Made by a program: the position numbers and the translations under genes. A stretch of DNA of 64,000 bases, from contig NC_021182.1 in the NCBI RefSeq assembly GCF_000389635.1, positions 682,001 to 746,000 on the forward strand, given 5' to 3'. This DNA comes from Clostridium pasteurianum BC1. Lineage in GTDB: Bacteria > Bacillota > Clostridia > Clostridiales > Clostridiaceae. The notes under the pieces were generated by a model. It had not been told where the DNA came from. It saw only the letters and a program-made list of their open reading frames with translations, and made no database searches. Shown in pieces: positions 7,541 through 16,959 of this stretch. Numbering within the stretch: the stretch's first letter is position 1; every line of letters starts with the position of its first letter.

Positions 7541-8101
7541 ATGGATACTATAAGAGCAATAGAGCAGAGAAGAAGTATAAGAAAATTTAAAGGTAATTTA
7601 ATTCCAGTGGAAACTATAGAAAAATTATTGGAATTAGCTACTAAAGCACCTTCCGCAAGAAATCGCCAGCCTTGGAGATTTGTTGTGCTGCAGGGAGATA
7701 AAAAGGACAAATTAGTAGAAATCATGATTAACGCTGCTAAGGATTATAGGGAAAAAAATAAAGATTTTGGAAGTCTTGAACTCAGCGCTAATTCAATTAA
7801 AGAAGCATCAACTGTAGTTTTAGTGTTTAATGCCCTTTCCAATACGGAAAAAGATTATAACCATCATAAATTGCTTGTAGATACTCAATCAATAGGTGCT
7901 GCTATTGAAAATATGATTTTGGCAGCAGAGGATATTGGATTAGCTACACTTTGGATTTGTGATATATTTTATTGTGGCAAAGAAATATGCAATTGGCTAG
8001 ATAGAAAAGAAGAACTTGCAGCTGCAGTGGCCATAGGATATAGAAATCAGGCTCCTCATGAAAGACCACGCAAGGATTGGAGAGAGGTTACGGATTGGTA
8101 A
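7541..8101 (+). CDS. Nitroreductase-family protein
   Basis: A 186-residue FMN-dependent nitroreductase fold. It opens with IEQRRSIRKF, the usual FMN-phosphate-binding start, followed by ATKAPSARNRQPWRF. A C-terminal AVAIGYRNQAPHERPRK contains the second FMN-contact region. Such enzymes reduce nitro or other oxidised compounds with NAD(P)H; the natural substrate is unknown. AAGGAGGG lies 8 bases before ATG 7541. The 5' leader contains repeat copy R1, and a terminator follows, so the gene is probably monocistronic. Confidence 0.9.
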   Translation: MDTIRAIEQRRSIRKFKGNLIPVETIEKLLELATKAPSARNRQPWRFVVLQGDKKDKLVEIMINAAKDYREKNKDFGSLELSANSIKEASTVVLVFNALSNTEKDYNHHKLLVDTQSIGAAIENMILAAEDIGLATLWICDIFYCGKEICNWLDRKEELAAAVAIGYRNQAPHERPRKDWREVTDW

Positions 8102-8131
8102 TAAAAAGGTAGAGTCATTAGCTAAAATATT

Positions 8132-8168
8132 AAATCTCTAGAATCAATTGATTTTAGAGATTTTCTGT
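8132..8168 (+). terminator. Terminator after the nitroreductase gene
   Basis: AAATCTCTAGAATCA pairs with TGATTTTAGAGATTT (8149-8163) around a short loop and is followed by a T-rich tract. Confidence 0.8.
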
Positions 8169-8365
8169 CTTTTCACTGGATTATGTAATTGTTTTAATAT
8201 AATCATTAATTATTTTAAGCATGTCTAAGTAATATCTATAGTTTATTGAATTATATATCTACGTAAAAATCTATATATTAGGATTTAGGATAAATTATAT
8301 CAGAATTTTTTATAAGAGAAAAGGCTGGGAGGATTCACAAAGAAATTTAATGGTGTTTTTGTTTT

Positions 8366-8451
8366 GTAAAAAATAGTTATTATAGGTAAATGTTTTTTAA
8401 CAAGTTTATAAACCAAAGTTAATTATTTGCAACTATAATCTATTATCATAG
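8366..8451 (+). promoter_or_regulatory. Upstream region duplicated before both permease units (copy A)
   Basis: About 80 bases from TGTAAAA through TAGTTATTATAGGTAAA and TTTTTTAACAAG to CTATAATCTATTAT closely match 10651-10738 upstream of the MalF-type permease. A TATAAT-like -10 lies near 8433. Shared ancestry or shared control of the two units is likely. Confidence 0.65.
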
Positions 8452-8547
8452 TTTAAATAATTTGATGCAATAGAGAATGCTTTATAAGGAGAAGATAGAC
8501 TTGACTGATGCTTTTAAAATTCAAGGTGCTGAAGAGAGGAGTATATT

Positions 8548-9372
8548 ATGAAAATTAATAAAAAAGAAATAAAATGGCATGTACTTTTATGGATAATAGT
8601 TATTTTTGAAATATTTCCATTACTTTTTATGATAGCTACTTCCTTTAAGCCTTTAAATCAGGTATTTACGGACACACTTAATATAATACCTACTAGTCCT
8701 ACTCTAAAAAATTACAAGTATATAGCAGATAATCTGCCTATCTTGAATTATATAGGCAATACCTTTATTATAGCAGCAGTGATGACTATAGCAAAAACAG
8801 TTACATCCATTCTTGCAGCCTATGTATTTGCGTATAAAAATTTTAATGGGAAAAATATTCTCTATTCTATTTTACTGTTAACTATGTTTGTACCCCTTAC
8901 TGTTACCATGATACCAAATTACATAATAATGTCCCATACAGGGCTTTTAAATAGCAATATTGCTGTGGTTTTGCCACAATTGGCAGATGCTCTTGGTATA
9001 TTTTTAATGAGACAGAGTATGAGAACTGTGCCAAAGTCTTTTATTGAGGTAGCTAGACTGGAGAAGGTGTCGGAGATAAAGATATTGTCAAAGGTAATAT
9101 TACCTCTTATAAGAAATTCAATAATGTCCATGGGAATAATATTTTTCATAAATTCCTGGAATGAATATTTCTGGCCAATGCTTATATTAAAAAATAAGGA
9201 TAAGTTTACACTTCCACTGGCACTGCAGTCTTTTATAAGTCCTGGAGGTGGAAATGACTGGGGTGTTGCCATGGCTGTAGCTTGTTTAACAGTTCTGCTT
9301 CCAATGGTGCTATATATAATTTGCCAGAGATTCATAATAAATACTTTTATGAATTCTGGAATTAAAGGGTAA
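8548..9372 (+). CDS. Orphan carbohydrate ABC transporter permease (MalG/UgpE type)
   Basis: A 274-residue inner-membrane permease with about six transmembrane segments. The cytoplasmic EAA loop that docks on the ATPase is degenerate: EVARLEKVSEIKIL replaces the usual EAAxxDGAS pattern. This may weaken coupling. A second MalG-type permease with an intact loop lies at 11734, while only one MalF-type partner (10770) is present. The upstream region is a copy of the one before 10770. The likely history is a duplicated permease unit that lost its partner. GGAG precedes ATG 8548. A glycerol-phosphate role is inferred only from neighbours. Confidence 0.83.
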   Translation: MKINKKEIKWHVLLWIIVIFEIFPLLFMIATSFKPLNQVFTDTLNIIPTSPTLKNYKYIADNLPILNYIGNTFIIAAVMTIAKTVTSILAAYVFAYKNFNGKNILYSILLLTMFVPLTVTMIPNYIIMSHTGLLNSNIAVVLPQLADALGIFLMRQSMRTVPKSFIEVARLEKVSEIKILSKVILPLIRNSIMSMGIIFFINSWNEYFWPMLILKNKDKFTLPLALQSFISPGGGNDWGVAMAVACLTVLLPMVLYIICQRFIINTFMNSGIKG

Positions 9373-9439
9373 ATTTCCTGGGAAACAGATTTAATACTTT
9401 TTCTTTATTTACATAATTAAACTTTAAGGTAAATATGAC

Positions 9440-9462
9440 CAATGAATCTTACTTAGTGAGAG
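9440..9462 (-). repeat. Orphan tail of the structured repeat family
   Basis: Read on the minus strand, this matches the 3' tail of the repeat family (CTAAGTAAGATTCATTG). The first domain is absent, so it is a decayed or partial copy. Confidence 0.55.
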
Positions 9463-9515
9463 TTTATACTGTATATTACCGCCTGTAGGTTAACAGGAAA
9501 GGAGCTTTGACAAAA

Positions 9516-10613
9516 ATGGATGGTATAGGATTCAAAAATGTATGTAAAGATTATGATGGTACAAGTGCAATAAAAGATTTAAATTTGGAAATAAAGCAGG
9601 GGGAGAGAATTGTAATTTTTGGACCTTCTGGATGCGGAAAAAGTACAATACTTAGAATGATAGCAGGCCTTGAGAGTATATCCTCAGGAGAATTATATTT
9701 AGGAGATAAATTAGCTAATGCCATAGAGCCTGGAGATAGAAATATTGCTATGGTATTTCAGAATTATGCACTTTATCCCCATTTGACTATTTTTGATAAC
9801 ATAACCTTTGGACTTACAATGAATAAGGTACCAAAGGATAAAATAAAAAGGAGAGCCTTTGAAGCAATTAGAATATTGAATTTATTTGGTATTGAAAAGA
9901 GGTATCCTAAGGAGCTGTCTGGGGGACAGAGGCAAAGAGTGGCACTGGCAAGAGCCTTAGTTAAGAGAGCACCCTATTTTCTTTTAGATGAGCCTCTGTC
10001 AAATTTGGATGAACAGCTTAGAGCCTCTGCCAGAGGTGAATTGGTAAAAATGCATGAATTATATAAGCCAACCTTTGTATATGTAACTCATGATCAGGTT
10101 GAGGCTATGACTATAGGGAATAGAATTGCAGTGATGGATAAGGGAAAGCTTCAGCAGATGGATACTCCCGAGAATGTTTATAACAGACCTATAAATACTT
10201 TCGTTGCAAAGTTTATAGGCTCACCCTCTATGAATTTAATTAATGCTATAGTCATTGGAAATAGATTAATGCTTGGAAGCAATAACATTGAAATACCAGA
10301 GGTATGGCTTGATATAATAAAGTCCAGCAATGAAAATAATATTATTTTTGGAGTAAGACCGGAGCACATTACTATAGGAAATATAAACAATAAGAACTCT
10401 TTCCCTATCAAAATTAGATATGTAGAAAATCATGGCAGCAGAAAATGTATATATTTTTATTTGGATGAAAATGAAATGATAGCAACTGTAGGCAGCAGCT
10501 ATAGTGCTGATAAGCTGGATAGCTTATATTGCAGTATTGACTGGTCAAAGGTGCATTTTTTCCATAAAGATGGCAGTAATTTCGGCTATGCTGAAAATAC
10601 AAAAAAGAGATAG
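9516..10613 (+). CDS. ugpC: Sugar/glycerol-phosphate ABC transporter ATP-binding protein (UgpC/MsmK type)
   Basis: A 365-residue ATPase with Walker A GPSGCGKST at residues 36-44, Q-loop MVFQNYALYPHLT, signature LSGGQRQRVALARAL, Walker B FLLDEPLSNLD and switch His in YVTHD. A C-terminal TOBE-like regulatory extension with GVRPEHI is typical of MalK/UgpC. Start ATG 9516 is preferred because AAAGGAG ends about 11 bases before it; TTG 9507 would be too close. It heads the ugpC-A-E-B-like cluster. The sugar importer at 24416-27645 has no ATPase of its own, and this protein could serve both, as MsmK does in other Firmicutes (inference). Confidence 0.88.
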   Translation: MDGIGFKNVCKDYDGTSAIKDLNLEIKQGERIVIFGPSGCGKSTILRMIAGLESISSGELYLGDKLANAIEPGDRNIAMVFQNYALYPHLTIFDNITFGLTMNKVPKDKIKRRAFEAIRILNLFGIEKRYPKELSGGQRQRVALARALVKRAPYFLLDEPLSNLDEQLRASARGELVKMHELYKPTFVYVTHDQVEAMTIGNRIAVMDKGKLQQMDTPENVYNRPINTFVAKFIGSPSMNLINAIVIGNRLMLGSNNIEIPEVWLDIIKSSNENNIIFGVRPEHITIGNINNKNSFPIKIRYVENHGSRKCIYFYLDENEMIATVGSSYSADKLDSLYCSIDWSKVHFFHKDGSNFGYAENTKKR

Positions 10614-10650
10614 AATTAATAGGCTAATGTAACAATCAGTAATCTATCTA

Positions 10651-10738
10651 TGTAAAATTTAGTTATTACAGGTAAAAGTTTTTTAACAAGCACATAAACT
10701 AAAGTTAATTATTTAAGTCTATAATTTACTATTGTGAT
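10651..10738 (+). promoter_or_regulatory. Upstream region duplicated before both permease units (copy B)
   Basis: This matches 8366-8451 over about 80 bases, including TTACAGGTAAA, TTTTTTAACAAG, AAAGTTAATTATTT and TATAAT. It lies between ugpC and the MalF-type permease, so an internal promoter is likely there. Confidence 0.65.
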
Positions 10739-10769
10739 TGGACAATTATTTTTTGTGGAGGTAGGAGAT

Positions 10770-11705
10770 ATGGAAAAAGCAGCAGAGCAGATAGAAGAAA
10801 CATCTAAACAAGAGTACTTTACTAGAAGTAAAATTGTAGAAAAAAAGAAAAGCTTAAGTTTTTTAGAACCCTATATGTACATAGTACCCTGTTTGATAAT
10901 ATTTATAGCGTTTACTTACTTTCCTTTCTTTAAAACCATATATATGAGTTTACATAATACAAATGCTCAGGGAGACATAAGTTCCTTTGCAGGATTGTCA
11001 AATTATTCAGATCTGTTTAAATCAGCTGGTTTTATAAATAGCATTTTAGTTACTTTTAAATTTGTTATTGTAACTACCATACCATCTATAATAATCGGAC
11101 TTATATTGGCTCTTGCAGCTAATAATAAATTGAAGCTAAAAGGAGTATTCAGTACTTTTTATGCTATGCCCATGGCGGTATCATCTTCATCAGCAGCTAT
11201 CATATGGTTACTTTTGTTTAATCCTGGTATTGGTTTTGTAAATTTTGTACTGGGAAGAAGTATAGGATGGCTAAGTAGTTCCTTTTGGGGGTTTATTGCA
11301 GTAGCTGTAGTTGATATATGGCTTCACAGCTGTATGAATTTTATATTTATAATTGCAGGACTTCAAAATATTCCAAGAGAATTGAGTGAAAGTGCTTCTA
11401 TAGATGGGGCTAATTATCTTCAGCGTTTAAAAAATGTCATATTGCCTTGTCTTTCACCTACACTTTTCTTTGTATTGGTAATAAATGTTGTAAGTTCTTT
11501 TCAAGCTTTTGGAGAAATAAACATAATGACTCAGGGTGGCCCAGCAGGGGCAACCAATGTACTTGTATATTCAATTTACAGAGATGCATTTTTTAATAAT
11601 AAATTTGCCACAGCTAGTGCTGAATCCATAATTTTATTTGCAATAATTCTTGTTGTAACTCTTGTTCAATTCAAGTATGAGCAGAAAAAGGTATTTTACC
11701 AATAA
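10770..11705 (+). CDS. ugpA: ABC transporter permease, MalF/UgpA type
   Basis: A 311-residue integral membrane protein. After a charged, cytoplasmic N-terminus it has about six transmembrane helices and the EAA-type docking loop (LSESASIDGANYLQRLKNVILP) near residue 205. Start ATG 10770 follows a strong GGAGGTAGGAG site; an upstream GTG at 10734 is rejected. With the downstream MalG-type permease it forms the translocation pore. Gene order and the co-located GDPD suggest glycerol-3-phosphate or glycerophosphodiesters as substrate, but sequence alone does not prove this. Confidence 0.87.
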   Translation: MEKAAEQIEETSKQEYFTRSKIVEKKKSLSFLEPYMYIVPCLIIFIAFTYFPFFKTIYMSLHNTNAQGDISSFAGLSNYSDLFKSAGFINSILVTFKFVIVTTIPSIIIGLILALAANNKLKLKGVFSTFYAMPMAVSSSSAAIIWLLLFNPGIGFVNFVLGRSIGWLSSSFWGFIAVAVVDIWLHSCMNFIFIIAGLQNIPRELSESASIDGANYLQRLKNVILPCLSPTLFFVLVINVVSSFQAFGEINIMTQGGPAGATNVLVYSIYRDAFFNNKFATASAESIILFAIILVVTLVQFKYEQKKVFYQ

Positions 11706-11733
11706 AAATTAAGAAGGGAGATGCATTAGAAAA

Positions 11734-12555
11734 ATGGAGAAAAATATAAGAAAGATATCACTCTATGGCATAAATATAATCTTTGGATTATTGAGTATAT
11801 TACCAATTTTATATGCACTGGATATTAGTCTTATGCCCCATGATCAGATATTTACTTATCCACCTAAATTAATACCTACAAAATTGTATTTTCAAAATTA
11901 CATAGATGTACTTAAGACAGCTCCTATATTGAGATTTATAGTAAACAGTTTTGTTGTATCTTCAATAATAACTATAGGACAGATTATAACTTCCTGTTTA
12001 GCAGCCTTTGCTTTCTCTTTCTTCGAATTTAAGGGGAAAAAGATAATTTTTGTTATCATTCTGGCTACTATGATGATACCGGATGAATCAGCAATGATAT
12101 CAAATTATCTCACAATAGGTAATTTTGGTTGGCTTGATACTTACAGGGGATTAGCTATTCCATTCTTAAGTTCTGCCATGGGAATATTCATGGTGAGACA
12201 ATACTACTTGACTCTTCCTAAAGAAATATATGAAGCAGCTAAAATAGATGGCTGCAGTAATTTTAGATTTTTTATCAGCATAGTATTTCCAATGTCAAAG
12301 CCTATAGTAGGATCTTTAGGGGTTTATACCTTCTTATCCAGCTGGAATTACTATTTGTGGCCGCTGCTTGTAACAAGTAAAGATGATTCAAGAACCGTAC
12401 AAATTGGTATAAGTATGCTTCAATTTTCTGAGAATCAGTCTTATGGTCTCATAATGGCAGGTATAGTAATGGTTATTTTACCTTCAATTATAATATTTAT
12501 AATTGGTCAAAAGCAGCTTATAGAGGGGATGACTTCTGGTGCAGTAAAAGGTTAG
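11734..12555 (+). CDS. ugpE: ABC transporter permease, MalG/UgpE type
   Basis: A 273-residue permease with about six transmembrane helices and an intact EAA loop, EAAKIDGCSNFRFF near residue 168, which contacts the ATPase. AAGGGAGATG lies before ATG 11734, 28 bases after the previous stop, so it is cotranscribed with the UgpA-type gene. It is the canonical partner in this cluster, unlike the orphan permease at 8548 whose loop is degenerate. Confidence 0.88.
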   Translation: MEKNIRKISLYGINIIFGLLSILPILYALDISLMPHDQIFTYPPKLIPTKLYFQNYIDVLKTAPILRFIVNSFVVSSIITIGQIITSCLAAFAFSFFEFKGKKIIFVIILATMMIPDESAMISNYLTIGNFGWLDTYRGLAIPFLSSAMGIFMVRQYYLTLPKEIYEAAKIDGCSNFRFFISIVFPMSKPIVGSLGVYTFLSSWNYYLWPLLVTSKDDSRTVQIGISMLQFSENQSYGLIMAGIVMVILPSIIIFIIGQKQLIEGMTSGAVKG

Positions 12556-12695
12556 GAATTTATAATTAATTATTTATTGGAAACCTATCGCCTTTATAAG
12601 TAGTTTTAAAGAAAATCTTTAAAACTATGTACATGCTTATATTCCAGCGATTAGTATCATATACAAAATATAATAATTTTAAGGGGAGAAATACA

Positions 12696-14042
12696 ATGAA
12701 AAAGAAACTCATAAGTATACTGTTGGCTTCATTCTTAGTAGGAAGTATATTTACAGGCTGCAGCAGTTCAAACAGTGCACAAGCAAGTGATAAGCCAGTG
12801 GAAATTACATTTTGGCATTCAATGTCAGGTAAAAATGGTCAGGCAATTACTAAAATGGTAGATGATTTTAACAGTACTCACAAGAATATAAAGGTTAATG
12901 CTCAATTCCAGGGTAAATATGATGATGCAATAAACAAGTTGAAAAGTGCAGAGAAAGTAAAAAATGGACCGGATGTAATGCAGGTATATGATATAGGTAC
13001 AAGATTTATGATAGACAGCGGCTGGGCTTTACCAGTGCAGAATTTTATAGATGACGAAAAATATGATATATCAGGTATAGAGCCAAATATAGCAGGATAT
13101 TATACTGTTAATAATAAGCTTTATTCCATGCCTTTTAATACATCTACACCTATACTTTACTACAATAAGGATGCATTCAAAGCAGCAGGTTTAGATCCTA
13201 ATAGTCCTCCAAAGACATTTTCAGAATTAGAGCAGGCTGCAGCAAAATTGACTAAGAAAGATGGATCAGGAAAGGTTACTCAGTATGGATATGCCATGGC
13301 TATCTATGGTTGGTTCTTTGAACAGTTTGTAGTTAAACAGGGACAAAATTATGCAAATAATGATAATGGTAGAACAAGCGCACCTACAGCTGTAGAATTT
13401 GATAAAAATGGTGCAGGACTTAAAGTGTTGAATGAATGGAAAAAACTTGTTGATTCAGGTAATGCGGCTAATTTCGGAAGAGATGAAGACGCTACAGAAA
13501 ATGCATTTTTAGCAGGTAAAACAGCAATGTACATTGAATCTACAGCAGATTTATCAGCAGATTTAACGGCTATTGGAAATAAATTTCAGCTTGGAACAGC
13601 ACCACTTCCATCCTTTGATGGTGTAAAAGACGGCGGAGTTTCTATAGGTGGAGCTTCTCTATGGGCACTTGACAGTAAGGATAAAGACAAGCAAAAAGCA
13701 ACTTGGGAATTTATGAAATATATGGTATCACCTACAGAACAAGCATATTGGGCTTCCCAAACAGGTTATTTCCCAGTTACAAAGAAAGCTTATGATGAGC
13801 AGGTAATGAAGGATAATTTGGCTCAAAAACCACAGTTCCAAACTGCTATAGACCAGCTTCATGCATCACCAAAAACAGCTAAGGGAGCTTTAATGTCAGT
13901 ATTCCCAGAAGCAAGACAAACTATAGAATCAAATATAGAACAAATGCTTCAAAGCAATAAGAGTCCTGAGGATACTGTAAAGAGTGCAGCTGATAGTATA
14001 AATGCATCTATAAAGAAATACAACGAAGATAATAAGAAGTAG
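12696..14042 (+). CDS. ugpB: ABC transporter substrate-binding lipoprotein (UgpB-like)
   Basis: A 448-residue family 1 solute-binding lipoprotein. The start MKKKLISILLASFLV leads to a lipobox ending FTGC, so it is anchored outside the membrane. Start ATG 12696 follows AAGGGGAG; an upstream in-frame ATG at 12627 lacks such a site and would spoil the signal peptide. The mature part begins with EITFWHSMSG, common to UgpB/MalE-like proteins, and contains NTSTPILYYNKDAFK and GGASLWAL. The exact ligand is inferred from the GDPD gene behind it. Confidence 0.87.
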   Translation: MKKKLISILLASFLVGSIFTGCSSSNSAQASDKPVEITFWHSMSGKNGQAITKMVDDFNSTHKNIKVNAQFQGKYDDAINKLKSAEKVKNGPDVMQVYDIGTRFMIDSGWALPVQNFIDDEKYDISGIEPNIAGYYTVNNKLYSMPFNTSTPILYYNKDAFKAAGLDPNSPPKTFSELEQAAAKLTKKDGSGKVTQYGYAMAIYGWFFEQFVVKQGQNYANNDNGRTSAPTAVEFDKNGAGLKVLNEWKKLVDSGNAANFGRDEDATENAFLAGKTAMYIESTADLSADLTAIGNKFQLGTAPLPSFDGVKDGGVSIGGASLWALDSKDKDKQKATWEFMKYMVSPTEQAYWASQTGYFPVTKKAYDEQVMKDNLAQKPQFQTAIDQLHASPKTAKGALMSVFPEARQTIESNIEQMLQSNKSPEDTVKSAADSINASIKKYNEDNKK

Positions 14043-14250
14043 AGAGAAAATGTTGTATGATGATACTTTATACTGGAGCAAATCTTTGATTATTTACTTG
14101 AATGTGCCGAAATTAATCATATATTACGCAAGGGAAAATATAATTAATTGTATATGTATTTAACTTGGTGCTTATATTTAATATAAATGCATGGTAAAAG
14201 AATTGGTTAATATTATTTTTACAGTAATTAGTGAGGTAGGGGATATAACT

Positions 14251-14997
14251 GTGGTTAAAAGTTTAAATATAGCTCATAGAGGGTTTAGTGGAAGATATCC
14301 TGAAAATACCATGATAGCTTTTCAAAAAGCAGTAGAAGCTGGTAGTGATGGAATTGAAACAGATGTGCATATTACAAGAGACGGAGAAATTGTAGTATGT
14401 CATGATGAAAAAGTAGATAGAACTACAAATGGACAGGGCTTTATTAAAGATCTTACCTACCATGAAATAAAAAACTTACATGCTGGTGTAAATTTTGGAG
14501 GGGAATTTGAAAACTCTACCATACCAAATATAGACGAATTTTTGGATTACGTTAAGGATAAAAATCTACTAATAAATATTGAACTTAAAAATGGAATAAT
14601 TGAATATGACAATTTGGAGAAGAGGATTATAGAAAAGATATATGAATATAAATTAAAGGATAATCTTATTCTATCCTCCTTCAATCATTATTCCATGGTA
14701 AAAGTTAAAGAGCTAGACAATAGCATAAAGACAGGACTTCTATATGCTGCTAATCTTTATAAGGTAGAAGAGTATGCCAAAAAACTTGGAGCTGATGCTG
14801 TTCATCCATATTTTCCCTCTGTCATGAAGGAAGATATAGTGAAAAATATTAAAAATAGCAAAATAGCTATAAATACTTATACCGTAAATGAAGAAGAAGA
14901 TATGAAAAGACTTATAGAATTAGATATAGATGGCATTATAACTAATTATCCAGATGTACTTGGCAGGTTGATTAAGGAAGCTGATAAAAATAGTTAA
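14251..14997 (+). CDS. ugpQ: Glycerophosphodiester phosphodiesterase
   Basis: A 248-residue GDPD that hydrolyses glycerophosphodiesters to glycerol-3-phosphate and an alcohol. The catalytic AHRGFSGRYPENT motif is at residues 8-20, ETDVHITRDGEIVVCHD follows with metal ligands, and ELK appears near residue 112. There is no signal peptide, so it is cytoplasmic. I choose GTG 14251 because GAGGTAGGGG lies just upstream; the ATG at 14191 has no ribosome site. It ends the ugp-like cluster and supports import of glycerophosphodiesters. A terminator follows. Confidence 0.9.
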   Translation: MVKSLNIAHRGFSGRYPENTMIAFQKAVEAGSDGIETDVHITRDGEIVVCHDEKVDRTTNGQGFIKDLTYHEIKNLHAGVNFGGEFENSTIPNIDEFLDYVKDKNLLINIELKNGIIEYDNLEKRIIEKIYEYKLKDNLILSSFNHYSMVKVKELDNSIKTGLLYAANLYKVEEYAKKLGADAVHPYFPSVMKEDIVKNIKNSKIAINTYTVNEEEDMKRLIELDIDGIITNYPDVLGRLIKEADKNS

Positions 14998-15061
14998 CCA
15001 TTATACTAATTTACTCTAAAATGAATAAGTTTTATGGATTGCATGGGGAATTTAAAATAAT

Positions 15062-15095
15062 AAAAAGTATACTCAGTTTTGAGTATACTTTTTAT
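15062..15095 (+). terminator. Terminator of the ugp-like cluster
   Basis: AAAAAGTATACTCA (15062-15075) pairs perfectly with 15080-15093 and ends in T. Confidence 0.9.
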
Positions 15096-15216
15096 TGTTT
15101 TAACAGATTTTTACAGCAGAAATTCTCATAACAGAAACTACAAATATGTTATACTATTTACAAGGGAAACATCATTCACTTCTGGAAAAAGAAAACATCA
15201 GTATTATATATAAGAA

Positions 15217-16500
15217 ATGCGAAAGAAGGTTTATCCATTGAAAATTTGGAAAAGAAATTTAATAGTATGCTGGTTTGGAACCTTTGTGACCCTTATAGGT
15301 ATGAGTCAGATTGCTCCTATAATGCCTCTTTATATAAAGCAGTTAGGGATTCACAATACCTCTCAAATCGAGCAAATAGCTGGAATTGCCTTTGGGATTA
15401 CCTTTGTTGTGTCTGCAATTTTTTCGCCTATTTGGGGCTATGCAGCGGATAAGTTTGGACGAAAGCCTATGCTTTTACGTGCCAGTTTAGGTATGGCTAT
15501 TGTAGTAGGGAGTATGGGACTTGCACAGAATGTGTATGAACTCATTGGTCTTAGAATACTGCAGGGAGTTATAACAGGTTACAGTACTGCCTGTACTACA
15601 TTAATAGCAACTCAAACAGAAAAAAAACATGCAGGTTGGGCTCTAGGAGTGTTATCTACGGCTTTTGTATCCGGTTCATTGCTTGGACCACTGCTGGGAG
15701 GATATCTGGATGAGTTTTTAGGACTAAAATTTACTTTTTTTCTTACTGGTGGATTAATGCTCGTTGCATTTTTCACAACCCTATTCTTTGTAAAGGAAAA
15801 CTTTGTTCCATCTGAAAAGAAAAAAGTGGAGAGTACAAAAGAAGTTTGGAGACAACTGCCAAATTCTAAAATTATATTAACCTTATTTGTGAGTTCTTTT
15901 ATTTTACAATTTGCATACTATTCTATAGAACCTATAATAACCGTTTATATAGGCCAGTTGTCCAGAAATTTAAATCATATTGCTCTTATTTCAGGCATGG
16001 CATTTTCAGCCTCAGGCCTTGCAAGTATTATAGCTGCGCCAAGACTCGGAAAGCTTTCTGATAGGATAGGACCTCAAAAGGTAGTACTGGGAGCTCTTAT
16101 TTTGGCTGGAATAATATTTATACCACAGGCATTTGTAAAAAATCCATGGCAGCTTATGGCCTTGCGTTTTGGACTAGGAATTGCAACAGCAGGTTTATCA
16201 CCATCTATTAATACTCTCTTAAAGAAAATAACTCCAGAGAGACTTACAGGAAGAATATTTGGATTTAATATATCTGCCTATTATATGGGAACCTTCACCG
16301 GGTCTGTAGTTGGTGGGCAAATTGCCTCTCGTTTAGGAATAAAATATGTATTTTTTATAACAAGTGCACTTCTATTTTTTAATGTTGTATGGGTTTACAA
16401 AGGAGTATATGAAAAATTGAAAAATTATAGTTCAGCTGACCAGGCAGATATTGCTGTAGATGAAGAGGCTAACGGGGAAACAGCTCATAGAACGGCCTAG
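15217..16500 (+). CDS. MFS transporter, multidrug-efflux (MdtG-like)
   Basis: A 427-residue major facilitator with 12 predicted transmembrane helices. The loop 2-3 motif GYAADKFGRKPML is the MFS signature A, and a second copy APRLGKLSDRIGPQK follows in the C-terminal half. RILQGVITGYSTA near residue 110 is typical of the drug:H+ antiporter-1 group. No strong ribosome site is seen before ATG 15217, so the start is less certain. CGN arginine codons are more common here than in neighbours. The substrate is unknown. Confidence 0.85.
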   Translation: MRKKVYPLKIWKRNLIVCWFGTFVTLIGMSQIAPIMPLYIKQLGIHNTSQIEQIAGIAFGITFVVSAIFSPIWGYAADKFGRKPMLLRASLGMAIVVGSMGLAQNVYELIGLRILQGVITGYSTACTTLIATQTEKKHAGWALGVLSTAFVSGSLLGPLLGGYLDEFLGLKFTFFLTGGLMLVAFFTTLFFVKENFVPSEKKKVESTKEVWRQLPNSKIILTLFVSSFILQFAYYSIEPIITVYIGQLSRNLNHIALISGMAFSASGLASIIAAPRLGKLSDRIGPQKVVLGALILAGIIFIPQAFVKNPWQLMALRFGLGIATAGLSPSINTLLKKITPERLTGRIFGFNISAYYMGTFTGSVVGGQIASRLGIKYVFFITSALLFFNVVWVYKGVYEKLKNYSSADQADIAVDEEANGETAHRTA

Positions 16501-16501
16501 C

Positions 16502-16536
16502 TGGAAAATTATGCACCCCAGGTGTGTGTGATTTTC
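16502..16536 (+). terminator. Possible stem-loop after the MFS gene
   Basis: GGAAAAT (16502) pairs with ATTTTCC (16530) and encloses GCACC/GGTGT. There is no T-run, so termination is uncertain. Confidence 0.4.
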
Positions 16537-16771
16537 CTGTGATTGCATATATAGTAAATACAAATTAATTTTCACTGAGGTGATTTGGAGAAATGGAATA
16601 GCAAATAAATAATGCGCTTTTGCAATATTATTAAAGCTAATATTTATACAAAAATCTATGCACATTTATTGTGAAAGTTGTATATTACGAATTGTAGTTT
16701 TTTAGTGAATCTTAGTTGAATATTATATGATTTCAATATATAATATTTACAATAAAGTTTTGGAGGTAATT

Positions 16772-16822
16772 ATGAAAGCACTTAATATAAATAAAATTAA
16801 TTCAATACATCATCATCACTAG
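16772..16822 (+). CDS. Histidine leader peptide (MKALNINKINSIHHHH)
   Basis: A 16-codon frame with TGGAGG 5 bases before ATG 16772 ends in four consecutive His codons (CAT CAT CAT CAC) directly before TAG. It lies upstream of a histidyl-tRNA synthetase gene and is followed by alternative hairpins and a terminator. This is the layout of amino-acid attenuation: ribosome stalling at His codons when His-tRNA is scarce would let transcription continue. The coding potential and context are seen directly; the mechanism is inferred from enteric his and trp leaders. Confidence 0.88.
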   Translation: MKALNINKINSIHHHH

Positions 16823-16947
16823 AGACTTGGTCTGCTTAAAGGTGGATACAAGTCTGTTTCCGTAGACTTGTGTCTCTGGGTGATAATGAATTAAGTGTAA
16901 TTCATAATTTGTTAAACCATGTGGGATATATGCCTGCATGGTTTTTT
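16821..16947 (+). promoter_or_regulatory. Transcription attenuator of hisS
   Basis: AGAGAC next to the leader stop pairs with GTCTCT near 16872 and encloses a perfect stem, ACAAGTCT with AGACTTGT. A hairpin ATGAATT/AATTCAT follows near 16887-16906. The terminator is AAACCATG (16914-16921) with CATGGTTT (16937-16944), extended by G-U pairs and followed by T (16942-16947). The alternatives overlap the His codons in the manner of an attenuator. The exact antiterminator pairing needs folding. Confidence 0.8.
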
Positions 16948-16959
16948 GGCATACAAAAA

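Noticed and set aside
8919-9335. 138-codon minus-strand frame opposite the orphan permease
   Set aside because: It is antisense to a conserved permease and shows no domain; a mirror of codon bias.
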